A DNA stretch of 64,000 nt from Hyphomicrobiales bacterium (lineage in GTDB: Bacteria > Pseudomonadota > Alphaproteobacteria > Rhizobiales > Rhizobiaceae): positions 62,001 through 126,000 of the forward strand of contig UBYA01000001.1 of NCBI GenBank assembly GCA_900469615.1. Reading direction: 5' to 3'. A program made the position numbers and the translations under genes. Below the pieces are notes generated by a model. The model saw nothing but the letters and a program-made list of their open reading frames with translations. It was not told the origin of the DNA and made no database searches. How positions within the stretch are numbered: position 1 is the stretch's first letter; every line of letters starts with the position of its first letter. Positions 1 to 10,600 of this stretch are shown here, piece by piece.

Positions 1-857
1 GGCAGACAGGGGTCTATGCTCAGGATCAGGTTGCCTTCGGCAATTGGCGCGTTTCCGGCGGGCTGCGTTACGACTGGGCGAAGACCAGCGACACGGATCT
101 GGTTTCGGACGGCAATCCAACCGTCGAGAACGACGACAAGAAACTGACCGGGCGCTTCGGCCTCCTTTATCTTTTCGACAACGGGATCGCTCCCTATTTC
201 AGCTATTCGACCTCGTTTCAGCCGTCGCCCGGCCTGAATTCGACGACCGGCGATGCGTTGAAGCCGACCACCGGCAAGCAATACGAGGTCGGCGTGAAAT
301 ATCAGCCGTCCGGCTACAACAGCTACATGACGGTTGCCGCTTATAATCTCGACCAGACCGATGTGACGACAACCAATCCCGGCCCGCCGGTGACCTACGC
401 ACAGACCGGAGCCATCCGTATGCGCGGCTTCGAAGTGGCGGGGGTCGCCGATCTGGACAACGGCCTGAAGCTGATCGCGAACTACACATACAATAACGGA
501 GAGATCACCAAGGACGATGATCCGTCTCTACGTGGAAACCGGCCGAAGGACGTGCCGAAAAGCATGGCCAGCCTGTGGCTGGACAAGACCATCGAAAGCG
601 GCGCAGCCGAGGGGCTTGGGTTCGGCGCGGGTGCGCGCTATGTGGGCAGCCGTTACGGCGACAACGCCAATACGCTGAAGATCCCGGATTATTTCCTCGT
701 CGATGCCTCCATCCACTATGATTACAAGGATTGGCGTTTCGCGCTCAACGGCACCAATCTGTTCGACAAGAAATATGTCGGCACCTGCGATGACGATACG
801 TTCTGCTACTATGGAGAGCGCAGAGCGGTGCTGGGCACCGTCTCGGTAAAATGGTGA
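1..857 (+). CDS. TonB-dependent ferric-siderophore receptor, C-terminal part (5' end outside window)
   Basis: This is the C-terminal 284 residues of an outer-membrane receptor that imports a ferric siderophore using TonB energy. The frame is open from base 3; the start, signal peptide, TonB box and plug domain lie upstream of the window. What is visible is beta-barrel: alternating polar/aromatic strands, the 'GKQYEVGVKY' strand typical of FhuA/FoxA-type receptors, and a last strand ending in Lys-Trp, the terminal aromatic residue that outer-membrane barrels use for assembly. The stop codon overlaps a possible ATG of the next gene, and a FhuD-like and a FhuB-like gene follow, so it belongs to a ferric-hydroxamate-type uptake operon. 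The exact siderophore cannot be told. A second receptor of the same superfamily lies at 57775-59916. Confidence 0.93.
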   Translation, partial: QTGVYAQDQVAFGNWRVSGGLRYDWAKTSDTDLVSDGNPTVENDDKKLTGRFGLLYLFDNGIAPYFSYSTSFQPSPGLNSTTGDALKPTTGKQYEVGVKYQPSGYNSYMTVAAYNLDQTDVTTTNPGPPVTYAQTGAIRMRGFEVAGVADLDNGLKLIANYTYNNGEITKDDDPSLRGNRPKDVPKSMASLWLDKTIESGAAEGLGFGAGARYVGSRYGDNANTLKIPDYFLVDASIHYDYKDWRFALNGTNLFDKKYVGTCDDDTFCYYGERRAVLGTVSVKW

Positions 858-904
858 TCCGGGACCGGTCCCGGCCCGGCAGTGCCCCGCAGGCAAACGG
901 TCGG

Positions 905-1792
905 ATGGGAAACCCGTTGGGACGCCGGCGATTTATCGCCGGCGCAGCCGCAACTCTGATCGGGTATCCCCTGACGTCGAAGGCGGCGCCGCAAGAACGC
1001 AGAATCGCCTCCTTGAACTGGGCGATCAGCGAGACACTTTATGGCCTGGGCATCACGCCGATCGCCGCAGCCGAGACGGCGTCCTATGATCTGGTGGTGG
1101 GGCAGCCAAGGACACCGGCCACGACCGTCGACATCGGGCTGCAGGGTGCACCGAATTTCGAATATATCGCGCAACTGTCTCCCGACATCATCCTTATCCA
1201 GACCTGGCAGGAGGCACTGCGGGCACCGCTTGCGCGATGCGCGCCGGTCGAAACCATTGGCATTCATACCGGGGAGGGCGACGTCTATCGGCATGCCTGC
1301 GATGCGGTCCGCAAGATCGGAGCCCTGACCGGACGTGTAGTCGAATCGGAAACATTTCTTGCGGGTGTGGAGGCCAGGTTCGCGTCGTTGCGAAAGAGCA
1401 TGCAGGCCAAGCCGATGGTTCCACTGTATCTCGTACAGATGATCGACGACAATAATCTCACGGTTTTCTCGCGGGGAAGCCTGTTCGACGCCGCTCTTTC
1501 CAAGCTCGGCCTCGTCAACGCATGGCAGGGCGAACCCACTTTGCTGTGGGGAGGGGCCGTCATCGGCATCGAGCAACTCGCGACAGATCCCAAGGCCCGG
1601 ATAATACTCATCGATTCTCCCGGGCTTGCGCCGGAGGAAGCCCTGACGAAGAGCCCGTTGTGGGCGACATTGCCGGCGGTTCGATCGGGTCGCTTTACCA
1701 GGATCCCGTCATTCTGGGGGTTTGGAGCGCTGCCGACGACTATCCGTTTCGCAGAAACGATCGCCTCCAGCCTCGAAGGCATCCCCGGATGA
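905..1792 (+). CDS. fhuD: FhuD-like periplasmic ferric-siderophore-binding protein
   Basis: Periplasmic binding protein that hands a ferric hydroxamate-type siderophore to the inner-membrane permease. Starting at 905 gives 295 residues, the usual FhuD size, and begins with a twin-arginine signal (MGNPLGRRRFIAGAAA), as FhuD proteins often have. An ATG at 851 overlapping the receptor stop would add 18 residues before the signal and is less likely. The mature part has the helical-backbone TroA/FhuD fold features, for example 'RRIASLNWAISETLYGLGI' near the N-terminus and 'SPDIILIQ' after the first lobe. It sits 47 bp after the receptor and 4 bp before the permease gene, so the three are probably co-transcribed. 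No ATPase follows; a fhuC partner must lie upstream of the window or elsewhere. Confidence 0.88.
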   Translation: MGNPLGRRRFIAGAAATLIGYPLTSKAAPQERRIASLNWAISETLYGLGITPIAAAETASYDLVVGQPRTPATTVDIGLQGAPNFEYIAQLSPDIILIQTWQEALRAPLARCAPVETIGIHTGEGDVYRHACDAVRKIGALTGRVVESETFLAGVEARFASLRKSMQAKPMVPLYLVQMIDDNNLTVFSRGSLFDAALSKLGLVNAWQGEPTLLWGGAVIGIEQLATDPKARIILIDSPGLAPEEALTKSPLWATLPAVRSGRFTRIPSFWGFGALPTTIRFAETIASSLEGIPG

Positions 1793-1796
1793 TCGC

Positions 1797-3782
1797 ATGA
1801 AACCGCGGGCTCAATCCTCCAGCGCAAATGCACTTATCGTCGGCGGTCTATTGCTTGCGCTGGCTCTCGTGCTGACGGGGTTCAATCTCAACGCCGCATT
1901 TCCGCAGCTTGGATGGCACGATCTGGCGCGGCGAGCCCGCGAAGGGGATCTGCCTGCAGCCATCGCATTCTATAGCGCATTGCCGCGTATCGCCGTCGCC
2001 ATGCTCTGTGGTGCCGGGCTCGCATTATGCGGAACCATCTATCAACAAGTGCTGCGCAATCCGCTGGCCGAACCTTCGACGCTCGGGGTTTCTTCGGGTG
2101 CCTATCTTGCGGTATCGGCCTTGTCCTGGCTGCTGCCAGGGCTGGGGATGCCGGAGAGAATTCTTATCGCCATGGCAGGAGCGGGGCTCGCCATGGCGCT
2201 GGTGCTGATCCTGGCCTGGGGTCACGGATTGTCGGTTCTTGCACTGTCCCTAAGCGGATTGACCTTGAATCTCGTGTTCGGCTCACTTGCGTCGATGATC
2301 ATCACATTCCATCGCGATGGCATGGTGTCATTGTCATTCTGGGGCTCGGGAGCGCTTCGGCAGAATGACTGGGGGGCGGCCGAAACCCTGGTATTCACCC
2401 TTCTTCCTGCTGCAGTGGCTCTTCTTCCAGCCGCACGGTCGCTCTCATTGTTCAGCATCGAAGATGAGATCATGGCAGGACTGGGCGTCTCTGTTCGAGC
2501 CTTTCGGTTGCTGGCACTCATATTGGCCACATGGATTGCCGCCGTCATCGTCGCCTGCGTGGGGATCATCGGCTTCGTCGGGCTCGCCGCCCCTTGGCTT
2601 GCTCATCTGTTTGGAGCCCGGCGAATGGCGGCGCGCCTATTGGTGTCCGCAATGACCGGTACGGCGCTGCTGCTGGCAACCGATCAACTGTTAATTGCAT
2701 CCGGTCCCATGGCGCAGTCGATTCCAGCCGGCTCATTGACGGCTTTGCTCGGCGCACCGGTGCTCCTGTGGCTATTGCGCAAGCCAAAGGCGACGCCGCC
2801 GACGGCCGCCGCAGGCGCCTCCGTTTTTTCGATCCCGCGTGCGCCGACCATGCCCGCCGTTCTTATTCTGGCGATTCTTGGCATGGCGGCGGCCATGATG
2901 ATCGGACGGGACGCTCATGGCTGGCATATCCTCGATTATGATCGATTTGCAAAGGTTCTCCCCTGGCGGTGGCCGCGCGTGCTGGGCTCGGCCGCGGCCG
3001 GAGCAGCCTTGGGGATTGCCGGCTCCAGCCTGCAACGATTGACCGCCAATCCGATGGCAAGCCCTGAAGTTCTGGGCGTTTCAAGCGGTGCGATCCTTGG
3101 CGCCCTGCTTGCCATGTTCATCGCCTCGCCGGATCTGCCAGTGACCCAGGACATCGGAGCCGTCGCCGGTTCGGGAGTGGTGGTTGCACTTTTGGCGCTG
3201 TCTGCGCGCCGCGGCAGATCTGCGGCAGGGCATGTTCTGATGGTCGGAATAGGTCTTGGCACGGTACTCAGCGCGATCTCGAGCGCGATCGCACTCCTAC
3301 CCGACCCGCGTTTCCAAATCCTCCAGCTCTGGATTGTCGGATCGACGGATGGCATCTCGCCGCTCTCTGCCGTTGTTATGGCTGTGGTGGCAATGGCCGG
3401 TCTCGGCGCCGCATGTCTTCTAAGGCGCTGGCAGGCGATGCTGCAGCTCGGCGCGCCCTTTGCCATCGCCGGCGGCGTTGCCGTCGGACGGGCGCAGATG
3501 GCTATGCTGATGCTCGTGTCGGTGCTTTGTGCAATTGCAACGCTGATCGTCGGCCCTCTGAGTTTCATCGGACTGATGGCGCCGCATCTTGCCGAAAAAC
3601 TCGGCGGTCGGCGGGTGGTTTCTCACCTGCTTCTTACGGCGATTCTTGGTGCGCTGATCATGGTTCTCGCAGACTGGCTGGGGCGAAACCTTTCGTTTCC
3701 CTACGAGATTCCCGCAGGTCTGCTCGCCACATTGATTGGAGGGCCTTATTACCTATGGCTTTTCCACAAGCGTGCCACCTGA
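1797..3782 (+). CDS. fhuB: FhuB-like fused ferric-siderophore ABC permease
   Basis: Inner-membrane permease for ferric hydroxamates. At 661 residues it has the length of E. coli FhuB (about 660) and consists of two FecCD-type halves in one chain, each with roughly ten membrane helices. The repeated signatures are 'NPLAEPSTLGVSSGAY' in the first half and 'NPMASPEVLGVSSGAI' in the second, each followed later by a 'GxIGFVGLxAPxLA' or 'GPLSFIGLMAPHLA' motif, the ATPase-coupling region. The ATG at 1797 lies 4 bp after the fhuD stop and is preferred to an upstream in-frame ATG at 1722 that sits inside fhuD. The C-terminus ends in a last helix and a short basic tail. The second siderophore cluster of this window uses two separate permeases instead of this fused form. 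Confidence 0.92.
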   Translation: MKPRAQSSSANALIVGGLLLALALVLTGFNLNAAFPQLGWHDLARRAREGDLPAAIAFYSALPRIAVAMLCGAGLALCGTIYQQVLRNPLAEPSTLGVSSGAYLAVSALSWLLPGLGMPERILIAMAGAGLAMALVLILAWGHGLSVLALSLSGLTLNLVFGSLASMIITFHRDGMVSLSFWGSGALRQNDWGAAETLVFTLLPAAVALLPAARSLSLFSIEDEIMAGLGVSVRAFRLLALILATWIAAVIVACVGIIGFVGLAAPWLAHLFGARRMAARLLVSAMTGTALLLATDQLLIASGPMAQSIPAGSLTALLGAPVLLWLLRKPKATPPTAAAGASVFSIPRAPTMPAVLILAILGMAAAMMIGRDAHGWHILDYDRFAKVLPWRWPRVLGSAAAGAALGIAGSSLQRLTANPMASPEVLGVSSGAILGALLAMFIASPDLPVTQDIGAVAGSGVVVALLALSARRGRSAAGHVLMVGIGLGTVLSAISSAIALLPDPRFQILQLWIVGSTDGISPLSAVVMAVVAMAGLGAACLLRRWQAMLQLGAPFAIAGGVAVGRAQMAMLMLVSVLCAIATLIVGPLSFIGLMAPHLAEKLGGRRVVSHLLLTAILGALIMVLADWLGRNLSFPYEIPAGLLATLIGGPYYLWLFHKRAT

Positions 3783-4562
3783 ACGCACCAGGGCACCGAG
3801 ACGTGTCCCTCTGAAGTTCCTCGCCCGGCCGGTGGTGAATGGTCATGGGGGCGAGCTAAGCCAAATCCGCCAATTGTTATCAGGACCTTGAATCGGGTCG
3901 CAATTCATATCTTTCCAAGGGCAAAAGCCAGGTGAGCTCCTATTGAGCGAAACTCGCGCAAGTTTACGCCGGGGTTGATACGGATCTTTCTGAGAATATC
4001 CTGAATATTGAGTCAGTATATCCAGAAGCTCTCTACCCATCATAGGAAGCGCAGGATCTGCGCCTGCACAGCGGCTCTCAGCCCAGCGCGCATGCTCCTC
4101 AGGCGACGGGCGGCTTGCTATAGCCATCAGGCGATAGGCCCGTTTTTGCTTTGGTAGAAATCATTGGTAAGCTAAGCAAGTCGACACCGAAGATCGGCGT
4201 CGCCATCCGGCTCATCCTTGAATTGCTCGATATTTTCAAGCACATGAGAAAGGGTGGGCCAATCACCGCCATTACGGCTCTTCCTGCAAGACGTTCAATT
4301 TGTTCGTGAACTTTGCAGGATAAAAATGGAACCATTCGGGCACCATGGGTATTGCCCTTGCCGAGCGGCCCTGACGGTCGACAATATGCCCGGTTGGGAG
4401 TGCCGATCTTGAAGAAGATAAACATAAACGCAGCGAAGATTGCCGAACGCGTCGATCGATTAATCGTGCGTTCAGGGTGTTAAAGCTAGTTAAGCGGCAA
4501 CGATTGCCCCGGTTGCTGTCAAGCGGGTGGGGTGCTGTAACGAAGATCTCAGGCTCCCGGTT
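3783..4562. other. Gene-poor stretch between fhuB and ndvB
   Basis: No convincing gene is seen here. Two minus-strand frames (about 94 and 108 codons) are open at 3843-4127 and 4099-4425, but neither has a recognisable motif or a convincing ribosome binding site. A plus-strand stretch at about 4154-4309 reads as a plausible helical peptide (VEIIGKLSKSTPKIG..) that is closed upstream by a stop and ends at a stop, which could be a decayed gene. Base composition is less GC-rich than the neighbours. The promoter of ndvB is expected in the last 150 bases. Confidence 0.4.
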
Positions 4563-4595
4563 GTCGTTTCCAGAACCCCGGATTCCGGAAACGAC
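4563..4595 (+). promoter_or_regulatory. Strong hairpin in the ndvB 5' untranslated region
   Basis: A perfect 9-bp inverted repeat (GTCGTTTCC at 4563-4571 and GGAAACGAC at 4587-4595) encloses a 15-base loop that can add a GAA/TTC pairing. The same left arm, from TTGTCG at 4561, can instead pair with CGACAA at 4597-4602, so two exclusive folds are possible. The hairpin ends 20 bases before the ndvB ATG, where the ribosome binding site should be. No T-run follows, so a terminator is unlikely. A role in translational control is inference. Confidence 0.5.
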
Positions 4596-4615
4596 GCGAC
4601 AAAAGCGAAAGACAC

Positions 4616-7600
4616 ATGTCGTCTAAAGATACTGTCAACGATTCTGCTTCAACCTCCCAGATGGATCATTCGGATCGCGAATTCGGCATCCGCGCCGCTC
4701 TTTTGTCAAACGAGCAGCTGAGGGCCAGGGCTGCAAAATTTGCCGAGAACCGGACGCTGGATTTCGTTCAGTTCAAAGACTTCGATTTTTATCTCCGCCA
4801 TAAAGAGAACGAGACCGAGATTCTCCGGGTCTATCGTGCCGCCGCGACGGATGTCGACGCCGGCGAGAGCATCACGCCGGCCGCCGAATGGCTGCTCGAC
4901 AATCACTACATCGTCGAGGAAGCAATTCAGGAAGTTCGCCGTGACTTTCCGAAGAAGTTCTATCGCGAACTGCGCAAGATCAAGCTCGATGGGACGGAGG
5001 TGCCGCGCACGCTCGCACTCGCTTGGCTTTACATGGCGCATGCGCACAGCAATATCAGCAATGCCGGCATGACGGCGGTGACGGAGGGGTTTCAGGATCG
5101 CGAAACTCTGCGGATCGGCGAACTCTGGGCTCTGCCTTCGCTGGTGCGCTACGTACTGATCGACAATCTTCGCCGGGTGGCATCGCAGATCGACAAGAGC
5201 CGTCAGATGCGTGCGGCCGCCAATGCGGCGGCCACCGAGGCGATTGCGCTCGGCGATGCCGGCGCGGCGCAACATCTGGAGACGCTGGCCGCCAACATCG
5301 ACGACACGACCTTCGTCACGCAGCTGCACTATCGTCTTCGCAATGCGCTCGAGCCAACGGAAGCCGCGCTGAACTGGCTCGAAGGCAAGCTTGCCGCCAG
5401 GGTGACGGATGCGGAAACCGTCATGTCGGCCGAGCAGACCCGCCTTGGCGCAGCCAATGCGCTCATGGGCAGCATCATCAAGAGCCTGCGCGAGATCAAC
5501 GATACCGACTGGTCCGAATGGGTCGAAGAGGTCAGCACCATCGACAAGCTGCTCTGGCAGCAGACGGATTATGCCGAGCTCGATTCCGGCTCGCGCAACA
5601 GCTATCGCCGCCAGATCGAAAAGCTCGCAAAACGCTCCGACAAGACGGAAATGGATATTGCCGAGGCGGCCGTCCGGCTGACCGAACGTGCAAAAAGCGA
5701 GCAAAGGGACGGATCTGCGGGCAACGTCGGCTACTATTTCGTCGGTAACGGGCGCCCGGCGCTCGAGGCGGAGATCGGATTCCGGCCGACGCTTGGCCTG
5801 CGCTTCATGCGCATGGTCCGCAAGCTGAACTGGCTATCGATCGCCATTCCCGTGCTCTTCCTGACATTGCTGGCACTGATTCTGGTCGAATGGGTGTTCG
5901 TCGACACCGGCATGCCGCTTTTTGCGACCGTTGTCCTGCTGCTGATGTTTGCGCTTCCTGCATCCGAGGGCGCGACGGGCCTCTTCAATTTCTTTGCCAC
6001 GTTCTTCATTACCCCGGATCGCCTGGTCGGCTACGAGTTCAAGAAGGGATTGCCTGCGGACGCGCGCACGCTCGTCACCATCCCCTCCCTGATCGGCAGG
6101 CGCGAGCATGTCGACGAACTCGTCCGCAATCTGGAGGTGCATTATCTTGCCAATGCTCGCGGCGAGATTTATTACGCTCTCCTGACCGACTGGCCGGACG
6201 CGGAAGAAGAACAGACCGCCCGCGATCTCGAAGTCCTCGACTACGCGCGAAGCAAGATCGCCGAGCTGGAATCGCGTTACTCGGAGGAAGGCAGGCAGCG
6301 CTTCTATCTCCTGCATCGCCGCCGGCAGTATAACCCGGCCGAGGGCGTCTGGATGGGTTGGGAGCGCAAGCGCGGCAAGCTGCATGAACTCAACATGCTG
6401 TTGCGCGGCAGCCCGGACACGAGCTTTATTCCGGGCGTCGATGTGGTGCCGGCGGACGTCAAGTACGTCATGACGCTGGACAGCGATACGCGCATTGTTC
6501 GCGATACCGTGACGAAGCTCGTCGGCAAGATGCACCATCCGATCAACCGGCCGGTTTTCGACGACAAGAAGCAGCGCGTCGTCGATGGCTATGGCGTGCT
6601 GCAGCCGCGCGTGACGCCGTCGCTGACGACGGGCAAGGATGCATCCGCCTTTCAGCGTGTCTTCTCCGTCAATCGTGGTCTCGATCCTTACGTCTTTGCG
6701 GTTTCCGATGTTTATCAGGACATCACCGGCGAGGGCAGCTTCACCGGCAAGGGCCTCTACCATGTCGATGCCTTCGAGGCTTCGCTGAAGGGCCGGATCA
6801 GCGAAAACTCCATCTTGAGCCACGACCTTCTCGAAGGCTCGATGGCGCGATGCGGGCTGGTGACGGACTGTGAGCTGGTCGAGGATTTCCCAATCCGCTA
6901 CGAGGTCGAAGTCTCGCGTCAGCATCGCTGGGCACGCGGCGACTGGCAGCTTATTCCGTACATTTTCGACGATCGCCGCGGCATCACCGCGCTCGGCTGC
7001 TGGAAGATGCTCGACAATCTGCGCCGCTCGCTGACCCCGATCGCCTGGCTCCTGGCATCCGTTCTCGGCTGGTACTGGATGGATCCTCTTGGAGCGCTCG
7101 TCTGGCAGATCCTGCTGATCTTCAGCCTGTTCGTCGCTCCGACATTGTCGCTGATCAACGGCATCATTCCGCGAACAAGCGACATCATCCTGCAGGCGCA
7201 TCTCCATACCATCCGGAAAGATATCGAGAATGCCAATGCCCAGGTGGCGCTGCGCATCATCTTCATTGCCGACATCGCCTGCGTCATGGCCGATGCGATC
7301 GTCCGTTCGCTCTACCGCATGTTCGTCAGCCGCAAGCTGATGCTGCAGTGGCGTACTGCCGCCAGCGCGCAGGCCATGGCCCAGACCACGATCCTCGGCC
7401 ACTACAAGGTCATGTGGCGCGCGCCGCTGCTGGCCATCCTGGCGCTGATCTTCGCGGCCTCTTCCGGCGATATCGCCTGGCTGGTCGGGCTTCCTTTCGT
7501 CCTTCTCTGGGTGCTGTCGCCGGCCATCGCCTGGCTGGTCAGCCAGACGGCGGAAACGGAAGATCGTCTCGTCGTTCCCGATGAGGTCCGCAACGAATTG

Positions 7601-10600
7601 CGCAAGATCGCAAGGCGTACCTGGCGCTATTTCGATCACTTCGTTGTTCCCGATCAGCATTTCCTGCCGCCCGACAACGTTCAGCAGACGCCGCATGCCG
7701 TCGTGGCCATGCGTACGTCCCCGACCAATATCGGCGTCTATCTGCTGTCGGTCATTTCGGCGCGCCGGTTCGGCTGGATTTCGTTCGTAGACGCCGTCGA
7801 GCGCATCGAACAGACGATCGAAACGGTCGAAAAGCTGGAGAAATATCGCGGACACCTGTTCAACTGGTATCATACGGATACGTTGAAGCCGCTGGGCCGC
7901 AAATATGTTTCGTCGGTCGATAGCGGGAATTTCGCCGGCCATCTCATTGCCGTTTCATCGGCATGCCGTATCTGGGCCCAGTCTCCTCTTGCCCATATCC
8001 ATACCGATCTCGACGGCATCGGCGATGTCGCCGCAATTTTGCGCGAGGTGCTTTCGGAACTCGATGGCGATACGCGGTCGAACCGATCGCTCCACGACCG
8101 CCTCGACGGCCGTATCGCCGAGCTCGAAGCCGCGGTTGCGACCGGCAAGCGCGAGAAAGAGTTCTCCTCGGGTCTCATCGAACGATTTGCCGGACAGGCA
8201 CGGGAAATCCGCGAACTTGCCGGAAGCCTCGACAGGGAAGTCAAGACCACGCAGAGCGACGAGGTCGTCCATTGGGCGGAGAAGCTGGTCGAAACCTGCG
8301 AACTCCATCAGGTCGACAAGGCCTTTGATGTCTCGCAGGCATCCGACATCGGCGAAAGGCTGATGCGGATCGGCAATCGCGCCCGCGAAATCGCCTTCGA
8401 TATGGATTTCAGTTTCCTCTACCGTCCGGAGCGCCGGCTGCTGTCGATCGGCTTCCGCGTCGAGACGGAAGAAGTGGATGCCGCCTGCTACGATCTGCTC
8501 GCCTCGGAAGCTCGTCTGACGAGCCTCTTCTCCGTGGCGAAGGGTGATTTGCCGACCGAGCACTGGTACAAGCTCGGCCGTCACGTCGTACCCGTCGGTA
8601 CGCGCGGTGCGCTGGTCTCCTGGTCCGGCTCGATGTTCGAATATCTGATGCCGCCCCTCGTCATGCAGGAGCGCAGCGGCGGTATTCTCAACCAGACCAA
8701 CAATCTGATCGTTATCGAGCAGATGAACTATGCGCGCAAGCTTGGCACGCCTTGGGGCATCTCGGAAGCGGCCTTCAACGCTCGCGATCACCAGATGAAC
8801 TATCAGTACAGCAATTTCGGGGTGCCGACGCTGGGCCTGAAACGCGGCCTCGGGCAGAACGCCGTGATCGCTCCCTATGCCTCGCTGCTGGCCAGCCAGT
8901 ACAATCCGGTCGCAGCCCTCGAAAACCTCAACCGGTTGCGGGCCGTCGGCGCGCTCGGCATGTATGGTTTCCATGATGCCGTCGATTTCACGGCAAGCCG
9001 CGTGCCCGAGGGCAAGCAATGCGCGGTGGTCTACAACTACTATGCGCACCATCACGGCATGTCGATTGCCGCTGTCGCCAACGTGGCTTTCGACGGCTTG
9101 CTGCGAGAGCTGTTCCACGCGGATCCGGTGATCGAGGCTGCCGAACTGCTGCTGCAGGAAAAGGCGCCGCGCGATATTCCCGTCATGGCCTCGAAGCACG
9201 AAACCGATGCGCCGGCGACCATCCAGGGCGACCTGATGCGCCCCGAAGTGCGTCGTCTGGAAGACCCGGCATCGCGCGAGCGCGAGTTGCTGCTGCTGTC
9301 GAACGGCCGTTACTCGACCATGCTGACGGCGACCGGCTCCGGTTACAGCCGCTGGAAAAACCTCTCCGTCAATCGCTGGCGCGCCGATCCGACCGAGGAT
9401 CGCTGGGGGTCGTTCGTCTTTTTGCGCGACACGGCATCCAACGAGTGGTGGTCTGCCACCGCAGAGCCGCGCTCGATTGCCAACGAGCACGTTCGGGTAA
9501 GCTTCAGCGACGACAAGGCGGAGTTCACCAAGACCGTCGGCGATCTGACGAGCGAAATGGAAGTCTTCGTTGCAAGCAATCACGACGCCGAAGGCCGCCG
9601 CCTGACGATCAGCAATACCGGCACGGAAGACCGGGTCATCGAAGTCACCTCCTATATGGAGCCGGTGGCAACGCTCGATGCCGTCGATACGGGCCATCCA
9701 GTCTTTGCCCGTATGTTCCTCAAGACCGAAATCGCCGCGAATGGCGATGCGATCTTCGTCGAGCGCCAGAAGCGCGGCGTGACGGATCCCGAAGTCGCCA
9801 TCGCCCATCTGATCGTCGATACGTCGGGCGAAGATCTGCCGACCCACTACGAGACGGATCGCATGCGCTTCCTCGGTCGAGGGCGCACGCTGACGGAAGC
9901 CGCCGCTTTCGACGCCGGCGCGCAGCTTTCGAATAGCAGCGGCTTCACGATGGACACCTGCCTGTCGCTGCGCCGGACGCTTCGCGTGCCGGCCGGGGAG
10001 AAGGTCAGCGTAACCTTCTGGACCATTGCCGCCGCCGAGCGTGGCGAACTTGAAGCAGCGGTTGAGCACTATCGCCAGCCGGAAAGCTATGCCCAGGGTC
10101 TGGTTCAGGCATGGACGAGAACGCAGAGCCAGCTGCGCCAGATCGGCGTCAATTCGAAGGAGGCGGCGGCCTACCAGCGCTTTGCCCGCTATATCATCTA
10201 TCCCGACATGGCACTGCGCGCCGACAACAAGGCGGTCCGCGAAGGCCTGAGGTCGCAGTCTGTCCTCTGGGGCGCGACTTTGTCCGGCGATGCACCGCTG
10301 ATGACCCTGCGCATTACCGACGAGCTCGGCACGGATCTCGTCAAGGAATTGCTGCGTGCACAGGGCCTCTTGCAATCGCGCGGGGTCGAGGTCGATCTCG
10401 TTATCTTCAACGAGCGCGCCGGTGAGGCGGCTGCCGAAATGCAGCGCACCATCGACCAGCTCTGTGACGCAGCGCGTCACGCCAGCGAGGTCGCCGGCAT
10501 CCAGCGCAACATCTATGTCCTGCGCAAGGATCTGACGGCTCCGGAAGCCTACGACGCCATCATCGCCGCCTCGCGCGTCGTGTTGCGCGGTCGCGACGGC

